From positions 2,153,501-2,217,500 of the forward strand of contig NC_016024.1 of assembly GCF_000226295.1 (NCBI RefSeq): a DNA stretch of 64,000 nt, in the 5' to 3' direction. The notes below the pieces were generated by a model. The model saw only the letters and a list, made by a program, of their open reading frames with translations. It did not search any database and had not been told where the DNA came from. This document shows, piece after piece, positions 44,781-54,224 of the stretch. Position numbers and translations under genes: made by a program. Source of the DNA: Chloracidobacterium thermophilum B. GTDB lineage: Bacteria > Acidobacteriota > Blastocatellia > Chloracidobacteriales > Chloracidobacteriaceae. The stretch's first letter is position 1. Every line of letters starts with the position of its first letter.

Positions 44781-45489
44781 CCCAAACTCCTTTCCGGGTG
44801 CGGTCCGTGGTGAGGTTCACCGTTTTGCGGCAAACAGGATCAAACGTTGCGCGCCCGTTGCGCGCCGGACGGGCGGCACGTTGCCAGCCCGTTCAACGTC
44901 CAGCCGGCTGGTCTGGTTCCCTAACCCATCCGGGTTCATCCAGGCAGCGTGTGTGGGTCAGCAGTGGCCAGTCAAGATACAGGCACTACAAACTGGCGCG
45001 CACCGAAAGCCAGCCGTTTGCAGCGCCTGCCGGAACTGCGGGTCTGCGGGCCCGAGCAACTGCCCGGTGCGAGTCAGGTTGGCAAAGCCAAGCAGCTTGG
45101 CAAAGCCCTGGAAGAACGTCTTGTCGCGGATGGTCCCCCTTCCGCGCGGGAACGGTCTCGCCGGGTTCGGGCGGGGCTTTCGTTTGGCACTGGCGGCTGC
45201 CCCCTGCTATCCAAAAAGTGCAATGTCATTCAAAAAAATGAAGCATGGTCGAAAAAAATACGGATTGACACCCGTGAACACCGGACGTACGCCCCGTGCG
45301 ATGTGCCGGTACACCGTCTGCTATGGTGTTATCTGGCAACTGGATCAGTGGTGACAAGTGACTGGCTGGCGGCGTTTGTCAGATTTCTGGCACAGATTTT
45401 GCTACCTGTAACCAAGACGGCTTCTCATAAGCTTGAGGGCGCGCCTCAGCGTCCTCTGCGATCTTTTCTGAGTAAGAGAGGTAATCCCC
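44781..45489. other. 709-base intergenic region
   Basis: A long non-coding gap between the divergent lipoprotein and TonB-receptor genes. It contains an 11-bp tandem repeat, a 12-bp palindrome CCAGCCGGCTGG (44900-44911), two copies of TTGGCAAAGCC near 45090, an A-rich patch (45230-45260) and a TTGACA at 45265-45270 with no convincing -10. The frames across it are short or have no protein character. A receptor promoter is expected in the last 250 bases. Confidence 0.5.
44845..44866. repeat. Perfect 11-bp tandem duplication
   Basis: CGTTGCGCGCC is present twice in a row (44845-44855 and 44856-44866) upstream of the lipoprotein gene. Likely slippage. Confidence 0.75.
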
Positions 45490-48400
45490 ATGCACGTACA
45501 GAAAGCAAACTCTGTGCGGTCCACGCGGCACGGGTGGTACGCCGGTATCCGGTGCCTGCTGGTCGGTCTGGTCCTTGTGGGACTGACCAACGTGGCAGCC
45601 ATCGCGCAAACCATCTACGGCAACATCTCCGGGCGGGTGACCGACCAGACGGGCGCGGCCATTGTCGGCGCGCGCATCGAGGTCAAGAACATGGACACCG
45701 GAGAAACCCGTGAAGTCGTCAGCGGCAGCGACGGCACCTACACGGTGCGCTCCCTGCCCGGCGGGCGGTATGCCGTCCGCATCTCGGCCGATTCCTTCGA
45801 GACCCTTGTCCGTGAGCAAATCAACGTCACGGCGGCGCGGGACGCCATCGTGGATGCCGAACTCAAGGCCGGCAGCAGCCAGGAAGTCATCACGGTGACA
45901 GGTGAGGCCACCCTCATCGAGACAACCCGCAGCCAAGTGAGCAAGGAAGTGGATGCGCGCCGGATTCTGCAACTGCCCGGACGCAACACGCTCAATGGGC
46001 TGGCGCTGCTGCAACCCGGTGTCGTCAACAACCAGAACGGGCGGCCCGGTTCCGGTTTTGCTGTCAATGGTGCCCGGACCCGCTCCAACAACTTCCTCAT
46101 TGACGGCACGCAGAACAATGACCCGTCGCTTTCGATTCCGGTGCAGAATCTTCCCCCGGAAGCCCTGGCGGAGTTTCAAATCATCACCAACAACTTTTCG
46201 GCTGAGTTCGGGCGCAACGGCGGCGCCATCGTGCAGCAGATCACCCGTTCGGGAACCAACGAATTCAGCGGTATCGCGCACTACACCTGGGAAGGCAACG
46301 GGCTGAATGCCCTCACCACAGCCCAGCAGCGCACGTTCAGCGCGGCCCGCGCCCAGGGTTTTAGTGAACGGGATGCTCTGCGGCGGGCGCGCGCCGTCAA
46401 CGTGACGAACATCTGGGGCGGCACATTCGGCGGGCCCATCAAGAAAGACAAGATTTTCTTCTTCACCAGCTTTGACCGGAATACGTTCCGCACCACAGCC
46501 GTGCCGATTACCGTGGCGCTGGCGCCGTCGGGCATTGCGGCCCTCCAGGCCTATGCCACAGCCAATCCGAGCGGTCCCAATGCCCTGGCGCCCGGCGCGC
46601 TGACCTTCCTGACCAACACGTTCCCTGTCGCCAACGACCCGACGCCACGTGGCACCATCACCGTCCGGCGGCCGTCAGACAACGCCATCGTGGCGACCAT
46701 ACCGGTGCAGCAGTTCAACCGGGCGCTGACCGGGAGCCTGCCTTATGGCAGAAATTTCTGGCGGATTCTCGTCAAAGGCGACGTCAACCTGACGAACAAT
46801 GACCGCTTCTCGCTGCGCTATCTGCAGGACCGCAGCCGCGACCCCGGTGCGCCCACGGCCATTCCCGGCAACGAAATCGGCACGAACGTGGACAACTACA
46901 ACGGGGCGGTGAACTACATCCGTACGTTCAGCCCACGGGTTGTCAACGAGTTCCGTTTCAGCTTTGTGGACCGGGCACTCAACTTTCCTGAGAACTTACC
47001 GCCAGCCATCACGATTGGCGGCTTCAACTCGGTTGGCAACGCCAACTTCCCGCAGTTCCGCAACAGCCGCGTCATCGAGTTCACCGACGCCCTGACCTGG
47101 ACCTTCTCCAAGCACACGCTGAAGTTCGGCGGCAGCTACAACCGCATCAACCTCGATTCGTTCTTTGCCCCCAACTTCCGCGGGACGGTCTCCTATGGCT
47201 CGCTTTCGGACCTGCTCTTTGACCGGAATGCCAGCTTTTCACAGTATGCCGGCACGGGTCTCGTCCCGGCGCGCGTCAATGAAATGGGCGTCTTCATTCA
47301 GGATGATTACCGCATCCTGCCGTCGCTGACGCTCAATCTGGGCCTGCGTTACGAGTATGTCTCCGCGCCCTTCGGCTTCTTCTCGAACGCCGAGCCGGAC
47401 ATCAACAACTTTGCTCCGCGCGTCGGTTTTGCCTGGAACCCACGGGTGGAAGGCGATGGGTTCATCGCCACAATGCTGGGGAAAGACAAGACCGTGATCC
47501 GTGGTGGCTACGGCATCTCCTACGACCAGATTTTCCTCAACATTCTGCTCAACAACTCCCGCAACTTCCCACGCGGCGTCAACATCGCCATTGGCCCCAT
47601 TACCGGGCAGCGGTTGTACGTTCCGGCCAACCGTCCGGCGCCGCCGACGCCCTCGCAATTCACGGGTGATCCCAACCTGCTGCCGGTGCGGCTGTATTCG
47701 CCCAACAAGCGCGTGGCACTGCCCTACCAGCAGTCGTTCAACTTTGGCTTTGAGCGGCAACTGTGGAATGACTACGTGTTCAGGATGTTCTACATCGGCT
47801 CACGTGGGTTGAAGCTGGTGCGGGAAGTTGAAACCAACCTTGGCTTCAACATCACCGCCATCAACAACAACCCGTCCTTCTATGCCAACATCCTGCCGCA
47901 GTTGCGGCCGGTGCTCAATGCGTCCGGACAAACCATTGCGTTTCGACGCGATCCGTCGCGCGGGTCCATCCTGATCGGGGACGGGCTGGCCAGCTCCTGG
48001 TACCACTCCCTGCAGCTCACACTGGGCAAGCGGTTCCGCAACGGCATCCAGTATGAACTCAACTACACGTGGAGTGCGTTCATCAACGACAGCGATGACA
48101 TCCTGGGCGGTCAGACCAACTCTACACTGCCGGCTAACCCGCTCAACTTCCGTCAGGATCGCGCGCGCTCCGGTCTCGACCAGCCCCACCGGTTCGTGGC
48201 GAACTACACGTTCGAGCTTCCCCGGATCAACATCTCCAATCCGTTCTTCGACCGTCTCATCAATGGCTGGGCGATGTCCGGTATCTCGACCTTCTCTTCG
48301 GGCACGCCGTTCAGCGTCCTGAACGCCTTCAATGCCCTGGGCATTCTGCCGGGTCAGATTTCGACGGTGGAACTGTCGCAGCGCGTCAGCATCAATCCGG

Positions 48401-48744
48401 CCGGACAGCCCGGCACGGCCACTGGCTTCCCCGGTGTCACCAATCCGTTCTACGTGGCCAACCCGGTCAACTCCGGCATCAACGGCAACTCCGGCCGCAA
48501 CATTCTCCGCACCGGCGGTGTGGCGAGCACCGACTTTGCTTTCGTCAAACGGTTCCGCACCTTTGGCGAACGGCAGGCCCTCGAAGTGCGCTGGGAAGTC
48601 TTCAACGTCTTCAACCGGCGGAACTTCACGGTCATTCCGTCCAACACGGTGAACAATGCCACCAATCCGGCGCTGTTCCTCAACCTTGGGCAGACCAACG
48701 TTGGCGGCCGGAGCATGATCTTCACCGCGCGGTACATCTTCTGA
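45490..48744 (+). CDS. Oar-like TonB-dependent receptor
   Basis: 1,084 residues. A signal peptide (about 18-40) leads to a carboxypeptidase regulatory-like beta-sandwich (about 43-125, NISGRVTDQTGAAIVGARIEVKN), then a plug (ILQLPGRNTLNGLALLQPGV, FLIDGTQNND, FSAEFGRNGGAIVQQITRSG) and a 22-strand-type barrel ending in the aromatic FTARYIF. This is the Oar/SusC-like layout that is greatly expanded in Acidobacteriota and takes up or binds large ligands. AGAGAGG lies 8 bases before the ATG, and a strong terminator follows the stop. The ligand is unknown. Confidence 0.92.
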   Translation: MHVQKANSVRSTRHGWYAGIRCLLVGLVLVGLTNVAAIAQTIYGNISGRVTDQTGAAIVGARIEVKNMDTGETREVVSGSDGTYTVRSLPGGRYAVRISADSFETLVREQINVTAARDAIVDAELKAGSSQEVITVTGEATLIETTRSQVSKEVDARRILQLPGRNTLNGLALLQPGVVNNQNGRPGSGFAVNGARTRSNNFLIDGTQNNDPSLSIPVQNLPPEALAEFQIITNNFSAEFGRNGGAIVQQITRSGTNEFSGIAHYTWEGNGLNALTTAQQRTFSAARAQGFSERDALRRARAVNVTNIWGGTFGGPIKKDKIFFFTSFDRNTFRTTAVPITVALAPSGIAALQAYATANPSGPNALAPGALTFLTNTFPVANDPTPRGTITVRRPSDNAIVATIPVQQFNRALTGSLPYGRNFWRILVKGDVNLTNNDRFSLRYLQDRSRDPGAPTAIPGNEIGTNVDNYNGAVNYIRTFSPRVVNEFRFSFVDRALNFPENLPPAITIGGFNSVGNANFPQFRNSRVIEFTDALTWTFSKHTLKFGGSYNRINLDSFFAPNFRGTVSYGSLSDLLFDRNASFSQYAGTGLVPARVNEMGVFIQDDYRILPSLTLNLGLRYEYVSAPFGFFSNAEPDINNFAPRVGFAWNPRVEGDGFIATMLGKDKTVIRGGYGISYDQIFLNILLNNSRNFPRGVNIAIGPITGQRLYVPANRPAPPTPSQFTGDPNLLPVRLYSPNKRVALPYQQSFNFGFERQLWNDYVFRMFYIGSRGLKLVREVETNLGFNITAINNNPSFYANILPQLRPVLNASGQTIAFRRDPSRGSILIGDGLASSWYHSLQLTLGKRFRNGIQYELNYTWSAFINDSDDILGGQTNSTLPANPLNFRQDRARSGLDQPHRFVANYTFELPRINISNPFFDRLINGWAMSGISTFSSGTPFSVLNAFNALGILPGQISTVELSQRVSINPAGQPGTATGFPGVTNPFYVANPVNSGINGNSGRNILRTGGVASTDFAFVKRFRTFGERQALEVRWEVFNVFNRRNFTVIPSNTVNNATNPALFLNLGQTNVGGRSMIFTARYIF

Positions 48745-48770
48745 ACAAAAGCAAAAACCTGTCACCTCTT

Positions 48771-48802
48771 GCCCGTCAGCGCCCGCGCCGACGGGCTTTT
48801 TT
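48771..48802 (+). terminator. Rho-independent terminator of the first receptor gene
   Basis: GCCCGTC (48771-48777) pairs with GACGGGC (48790-48796), followed by six T, 26 bases after the stop codon. Confidence 0.9.
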
Positions 48803-49132
48803 CTCTGGGGCCGGGTTTTCCAGCTTGGGGGGGCAGCCCCTCGCCCGCGTTCCCCGGAGCGTCAAAAACGCAAATTATTGAACCTTCGTCCGAAAATCTG
48901 GACATACGGCACTCACAGCCGAGGGCGGTGGACGACGCCTCTCCGGCGGTGACTGTCCTGAAAAAGCCGCAATTCTTTGGGAAACCACGGCACGCCACAT
49001 CCGCCAGCGCCCTTCCCGACTCTCTGGCCAACTCTCTGGCATCGAATTTGCCTGTCAATCCAGCACTGGAAAAAATCTGGATACCGTCTGCCGTCACACT
49101 CTCCGGCAGTCATCTTTGGAAAGGATGTTCCT
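48803..49132. other. Intergenic region between the two receptor genes
   Basis: 330 bases after the first receptor terminator. Apart from AAGGAT before the next ATG I find no convincing promoter, repeat or RNA. The open frame extends back to 48977 but has no signal peptide there. Confidence 0.5.
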
Positions 49133-52100
49133 ATGCGCATACCTTGGGGAATTCGCCCACGGTTTGGGGCGATGTGTTGGATAACAGGCCTGGTAGTCCT
49201 GCTGGGCTGGCTGGGCGCGGCACCGCCGGCCTTTGGACAGACCACCAACGGCCGCTTCGTCATCACGGTCAGAGACCCCAGCGGGGCCGTCGTGGCCGGA
49301 GCCAGCGTCTCGGTCACGAATGAAGGCACCAAACAAACCATCACCGGCACCACCACCGACAGCGGCACCTTCACGACACCGCTGCTCCCGGTTGGGACCT
49401 ATAGTGTCACCGTCGAAGCCGACGGGTTTACCAAGAGTGTCATCGAAAATCTCAGCCTCAACGTCGGGCAGGAGTACGGCGTAACTGCCACACTCCAGGT
49501 GGGCGGCGCCAGCGATGTCATCACGGTTTCAGGCGGGGAGGCCCTGCTCCAGACCACGAACGCCGAAGTGCGGAACACGGTCAACGCCCGGCAAACCCAG
49601 GAACTCCCGCTCCTTACGCGCAGCCCCCTGACGCTGGTACAGCTTCAGGCCGGTGTCAACGGGCGGCTGGCCAACACGAACACCGTCATCAACGGGCAAC
49701 GCGCCTCGACGACCGTCGTCACCCAGGACGGCATCAACATCCAGGACAACTTCATCCGGGCCAATGCCATTGACTTTTCCCCCAACAACCCGACGGTTGC
49801 CGGCGTCGGTGAGGCCACCATCATCACCTCCAACGCTACGGCCGACGTAGCCGGGTCGTCAGCCGTGCGCTTCGTGACGCCGGCCGGAACGGAAGAATTC
49901 CACGGCGAAGTGTTCTGGTTCCACCGCAACAAGGTGCTCAACGCCAACAGCTTTTTCAACAACGCGGCTGGCATTCCACGGCCCAACTTCATCCGCAACC
50001 AGTTCGGCTTCCAACTGGGCGGCCCGGTTGGCATTCCCGGCGGGCCGCGCATCAAGAACCTGTTCTTCTTTGCCACCTTCGAGGGCATCCGGCAGCGGTC
50101 CCAGTCCGGGCTGACGACTACGGTGCTGACGCCCGACGCCCGGCGGGGTGTGTTCACCTACATTGACAATGCCGGCGTCCGCCGCACGATTGACCTGCTG
50201 GCGCTGCGTGGCATCTCCATTGACCCGACGATTGCTTCCTTCATTGCGCGGGTGCCAAATCAGTCGAACCTCACCACGGTGGGCGACGGCCTGAACACAA
50301 CCGGTCTTCAAATCGTCCGTTCAACACCGTTTGACCGGGACACCTCCGCCTACCGCGTGGACTACAACCCCAGCCCCCGGCACCACCTGGAGTTCATCTA
50401 CCGCCGGGCCGGTGAAACCATTGGGCGCACCGACATTGACACCACGTTCAACAACCCGGTCATTGTCAACAACGTCGGGCCGACCAACTTCGGCGCTGCC
50501 GCCTGGGTGTGGAGCATCTCACCCCGGTTCAACAATGAAATCCGGTTTGGCGCCAACTTCACCGCGCCGTTTTTCAACGTGAACCGGTCGCAGAACCCGC
50601 CCTTTTTCCTCAGCGGGCTGCCCTTCACCAATCCTGACGTGACCTTTCTGCCGCAGGGACGTGACACCCAGATTGTCACCATCATTGACAACGCCTCGCT
50701 TCAGCTTGGCGCCCACAGCCTCCGCTTCGGGGTGCAGTTCGACTGGCTGAAAGTGCGCCCCTACAACGAAGCTGGCACTGTCCCGACCCTCGGCCTGAGC
50801 CAGCAGGTGCTGGGTGTGGGTGGCAACCCGGCGGCGCTGACCGCCACTCTGTTCCCGGGCGGTATCAATGTGACCCAACTCCAGACGGCCAATACTTTCT
50901 TGGCACTTTACAGCGGGGCGATTGGGTCGCTGTCGCGCACCTTCAACGTCAATGCGGCGCGTCCGACAGCCGGCTTTGACCCAACCGCAGCCCAAACCCG
51001 TGACCTGCGCCTCAACCAGTTGGGCACGTACATCACTGACCAGTGGCGGATTCATCCCCGGGTTACGGTCAACCTTGGCGTGCGTTACGACTACATTACG
51101 CCGCTATCGGAAGCCAATGCCTTCGCGCTCCTGCCGGTCAATCCGGCCGGCGCGACCACGGCCCAGACGCTGCTCAATCCAAACGGCATCGTCAACTTTG
51201 CCGGCCGGTTCTGGCGTCCTGACCGCAACAACTTTGCCCCGAACGTCAGCGTGGCGTGGGACATCAAAGGACTGGGCCAGCCAACCGTGCTGCGTGGCGG
51301 CTACTCGCTGGCCTATGTCAACGATGAAGCTATCCGCGCAGCGGATAACTCCATCCTGACCAATCCCGGCCTCAGCACATCGCTGGCCCCCACCCTGGCG
51401 CAAATCCAGGCTGCCGGGCCGCGGCTCAGCAATGCCACGAACCTGATCAACACCCTGCTGGCACCGCCGCCCTTCAATGTCCCCTACAGCTACGCCAGCC
51501 AGTTTGCCATTACCACCAACACGGCCTTCGGCAGCCCTGACCGGAACCTGCAGACGCCGTTTTACCAGCAGTGGAACGTCTCGCTTGAGCGCGAGATTTT
51601 CCGCGACGCGGTCCTGACCGTGCGGTACGTGGGCAACCGGAGCACCAACCTCATCCGAGCGATAGACTTGAACCAGTTGGATGTCATCAACAACGGCTTT
51701 GCTGCCGATGTGGCCCGGGCGCGGCAAAACGGCTTCCTGGCGCTCGCTGCAACCGGCGTGTTCAACCCCGCCTTCAACCCGGCCATTCCCGGCAGCCAGC
51801 CCTTGACCGTGTTCCCCAACCTGGCCGGTGGGGGGCTGCTGACCAATGCAACGGTTCGCAACCTCATCCAGACCGGGGAAGCGGGTAGTCTGGCCGGTAT
51901 CTACATCACGAACCGCCTGACGGGCAGCGTGGTCTTCCAGCCCAATCCCAACGCCCTCGCCACGAATATCCTTGGCAACTCCGGCTTTTCCAACTACCAC
52001 GGGTTGCAGGTGGAATTCCGGCGGCGGTTTTCGAGAAGCATTGCGGGTGATTTCCTCGTTCAGGCCAACTACACCTACAGCAAAACCCTGACCAACACCG

Positions 52101-52813
52101 CCGGCACGGGGCAGACCCGCTTCGAGGCGCTCCTCGACAACAACCAGCCCTCGCTTGAAAACTCGCGGGCCCCCTTTGACATCCCGCACATTTTCAAGGC
52201 CAACGGCATCTATGAGTTGCCGTTCGGACAGGGCAAGACGCTCGACCCCGGCAACGGCTTCCTGCGGCGGCTGGTGGGCGGCTTCCAGGTTGGGTTCTTT
52301 CTCGAAATCGGGAGCGGACCACCCTTCGGTATTTACTCCCGCCGGGGCACCATCAACCGGGTGACGGGCGGAACGCGCGGTGATCTCAACACCGTGGACA
52401 CGACGCTGACACGGGGACAACTTCAGCGCCTCGTGGGGATTTTCCGTACCCCACGGGGGCTGTTCTTCATCAACCCGAATGTCATCAACTTCGACGGCCG
52501 TGCCGTACAGCCCGACGGACAGGCCCCCTTCAACGGACAGGTGTTTTTCAACCCGGCGCCCGGACGGGCCGGTTCGTTGCAGCGGTTCATCCTCAACGGA
52601 CCCCGGCGCTACAACCTCGACATGAACATCGTCAAACGCACGCCCATCAACGAGCGGGTCAACACCGAGTTGCGGTTCGAGTTTTTCAACACGTTCAACT
52701 CGCCCATCTTCAATGTCGGCGACCAGAATGTGAACGCCACCAACTTCGGGCGTGTCACCTCGACCTTCAACGGCCCACGCAACATCCAGGTGGCGTTCAA
52801 GATCATCTTCTGA
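49133..52813 (+). CDS. Oar-like TonB-dependent receptor
   Basis: 1,226 residues from MRIPWGIRPRFG; this start gives a signal peptide (about 12-35, ending PPAFGQ) and has AAGGAT about 9 bases upstream. Next comes a carboxypeptidase regulatory-like domain (RFVITVRDPSGAVVAGASVSV), the plug (LPLLTRSPLTLVQLQAGV) and the barrel with NAT and FFFATFEG blocks, ending QVAFKIIF. It is about 140 residues longer than the preceding receptor and clearly divergent from it, so this is not a recent tandem copy. Ligand unknown. Confidence 0.92.
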   Translation: MRIPWGIRPRFGAMCWITGLVVLLGWLGAAPPAFGQTTNGRFVITVRDPSGAVVAGASVSVTNEGTKQTITGTTTDSGTFTTPLLPVGTYSVTVEADGFTKSVIENLSLNVGQEYGVTATLQVGGASDVITVSGGEALLQTTNAEVRNTVNARQTQELPLLTRSPLTLVQLQAGVNGRLANTNTVINGQRASTTVVTQDGINIQDNFIRANAIDFSPNNPTVAGVGEATIITSNATADVAGSSAVRFVTPAGTEEFHGEVFWFHRNKVLNANSFFNNAAGIPRPNFIRNQFGFQLGGPVGIPGGPRIKNLFFFATFEGIRQRSQSGLTTTVLTPDARRGVFTYIDNAGVRRTIDLLALRGISIDPTIASFIARVPNQSNLTTVGDGLNTTGLQIVRSTPFDRDTSAYRVDYNPSPRHHLEFIYRRAGETIGRTDIDTTFNNPVIVNNVGPTNFGAAAWVWSISPRFNNEIRFGANFTAPFFNVNRSQNPPFFLSGLPFTNPDVTFLPQGRDTQIVTIIDNASLQLGAHSLRFGVQFDWLKVRPYNEAGTVPTLGLSQQVLGVGGNPAALTATLFPGGINVTQLQTANTFLALYSGAIGSLSRTFNVNAARPTAGFDPTAAQTRDLRLNQLGTYITDQWRIHPRVTVNLGVRYDYITPLSEANAFALLPVNPAGATTAQTLLNPNGIVNFAGRFWRPDRNNFAPNVSVAWDIKGLGQPTVLRGGYSLAYVNDEAIRAADNSILTNPGLSTSLAPTLAQIQAAGPRLSNATNLINTLLAPPPFNVPYSYASQFAITTNTAFGSPDRNLQTPFYQQWNVSLEREIFRDAVLTVRYVGNRSTNLIRAIDLNQLDVINNGFAADVARARQNGFLALAATGVFNPAFNPAIPGSQPLTVFPNLAGGGLLTNATVRNLIQTGEAGSLAGIYITNRLTGSVVFQPNPNALATNILGNSGFSNYHGLQVEFRRRFSRSIAGDFLVQANYTYSKTLTNTAGTGQTRFEALLDNNQPSLENSRAPFDIPHIFKANGIYELPFGQGKTLDPGNGFLRRLVGGFQVGFFLEIGSGPPFGIYSRRGTINRVTGGTRGDLNTVDTTLTRGQLQRLVGIFRTPRGLFFINPNVINFDGRAVQPDGQAPFNGQVFFNPAPGRAGSLQRFILNGPRRYNLDMNIVKRTPINERVNTELRFEFFNTFNSPIFNVGDQNVNATNFGRVTSTFNGPRNIQVAFKIIF

Positions 52814-52837
52814 TCTACCCGCCAGCCGGGAACCTGC

Positions 52838-52868
52838 CCGCCGGCCACGCTGTGGCCGGCGGTTTTTT
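52838..52868 (+). terminator. Rho-independent terminator of the second receptor gene
   Basis: CCGCCGGCCAC (52838-52848), a 3-base loop, GTGGCCGGCGG (52852-52862), then six T. It begins 25 bases after the stop. Confidence 0.93.
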
Positions 52869-52938
52869 GTCTGCTTTTATGTCGGGGCTGGCTGCTGCCT
52901 TCAGGACAGGGCTGCTTCTGCGAAGACAGGAAAAACCT

Positions 52939-53286
52939 TCAGGAAGCCGCCTGAAAGCTGGCGACGGCCGCCTCTTCGGTGTCGTAGGTTTCGAGAATGG
53001 AAGACAGCTTGGTGATGTTGAGAATATCCACAAGTCGCCGGCTGGGGCTGGCCAGCTTGAGCCTTCCACCGGCGCGCTTGATGGAGGTCATTGCCCGGAC
53101 GATTTCGCCCAGACCGCTGCTGTCCACATAGGGTACGCCCGCCAGGTTGAACACGACACCACGCGACCCCTGCGCCAGCAGACGGGAGACATGTTCCCGC
53201 AACAACGTGTCCCCATTGCCCAAAAGAATGCTTCCCTGGAGTTCCAGAATGGCAATCCCGTCTTTTGTCCGCTCAGTTATCGTCAT
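52939..53286 (-). CDS. STAS-domain anti-sigma factor antagonist (SpoIIAA-like)
   Basis: 115 residues with a full STAS domain and the classical phosphoacceptor block VPYVDSSGLGEIVRAM (Ser57). It is closer to the SpoIIAA/RsbV consensus than the STAS protein of the Rsb set near 35 kb. No kinase or phosphatase gene adjoins it, so it may answer to the RsbW/RsbU pair there or to others. The gene stands alone after tlyA, 69 bases away on the same strand. Confidence 0.88.
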   Translation of the reverse strand: MTITERTKDGIAILELQGSILLGNGDTLLREHVSRLLAQGSRGVVFNLAGVPYVDSSGLGEIVRAMTSIKRAGGRLKLASPSRRLVDILNITKLSSILETYDTEEAAVASFQAAS

Positions 53287-53355
53287 CGTGTGTCAGAAGT
53301 CGTCTTGGATGTTCACTTCCAAAGGCTTGTTCACTTTGGAAAGGCATCCAAAACT

Positions 53356-54186
53356 CTAACGAGTCGGTAACAGATTTTCAAACCCGGCCTCAATCTCCAC
53401 CTCCGGGAACAACGTCTGCCAATCCGTCTGCCAGGAGTCAACCTGGGCTAAGGGCTGGCCATATCGCGCCAGCAGGAGATATTCCTGGTTGCCTTCCGCG
53501 CCAAGCACCGGCGAAGCCAGCATCCGTTCCGGCGCAAAGCCGGCCTGCCGGGCAGCCGTCAGAACGCCGGCCATGGCTGTCGCGTGCAGGCGTCGGTCAC
53601 GGACGATCCCGCCCTTGCCGACCTGCTCACGCCCCACCTCGAACTGTGGCTTGACGAGTGCCACCAGCGCCGCTTCGGGCGCGGCAAGTGGACCCAGCGC
53701 CGGCAGGATCAGGCGCAGGGAAATGAAGGACACATCCGCAACGATAACGGCAAACCGTTCAGGAAAGTCAGCCGGCGTCAGGTAGCGCGCATTGACGCCC
53801 TCGCGCACAACCACGCGGGAGTCAGACCGCAGCTTCCAGTCCAACTGGTTGTGGCCGACATCGAGGGCATAGACCTGCCGCGCCCCGTGTTGCAGCAGGC
53901 AATCGGTAAAGCCGCCGGTGGAAGCACCAATGTCGAGACACAGCGCATCGCGCACATCCAGCGCAAACCCGCGCAGAGCCGCTTCCAGCTTCAGCCCGCC
54001 GCGCCCGACGTACCGCAGCGGTTCCCCACGCAGCCGTACCCTGGCATCCGGTGCAATGAGCAACCCCGGTTTTTCTGCCGGACGGTCGTTGACCAGAACC
54101 TGCCCGGCCAGAATCAGCGCCTGCGCCTTCTGCCGGGAATCCGCCAGACCGGTTTCCACAAGGTAGTGATCCAACCGGCGTTTCAT
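53356..54186 (-). CDS. tlyA: TlyA-family rRNA 2'-O-methyltransferase
   Basis: 276 residues: an S4 RNA-binding domain (RRLDHYLVETGLADSRQKAQALILAGQVLVN, 3-33) followed by an FtsJ-like methyltransferase with SAM motif LCLDIGASTGGFTDCLL, VKPQFEVGREQVGKGGIV and the K-D-K-E style catalytic set (K near 66, D, K, E). TlyA proteins methylate cytidines in 16S and 23S rRNA, affecting capreomycin sensitivity; some were first called hemolysins. Length is normal. Confidence 0.93.
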   Translation of the reverse strand: MKRRLDHYLVETGLADSRQKAQALILAGQVLVNDRPAEKPGLLIAPDARVRLRGEPLRYVGRGGLKLEAALRGFALDVRDALCLDIGASTGGFTDCLLQHGARQVYALDVGHNQLDWKLRSDSRVVVREGVNARYLTPADFPERFAVIVADVSFISLRLILPALGPLAAPEAALVALVKPQFEVGREQVGKGGIVRDRRLHATAMAGVLTAARQAGFAPERMLASPVLGAEGNQEYLLLARYGQPLAQVDSWQTDWQTLFPEVEIEAGFENLLPTR

Positions 54187-54224
54187 CCTCTCTCACCTGA
54201 CTGTCTCCGGCTATGCCGGAAAAG

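Noticed and set aside
44949-45713. Frames across the 709-base gap
   Set aside because: Composition does not look like protein and they run into the receptor signal-peptide region in another frame.
48977-49132. N-terminal extension of the second receptor
   Set aside because: Adds 52 residues before the signal peptide; AAGGAT supports ATG 49133.
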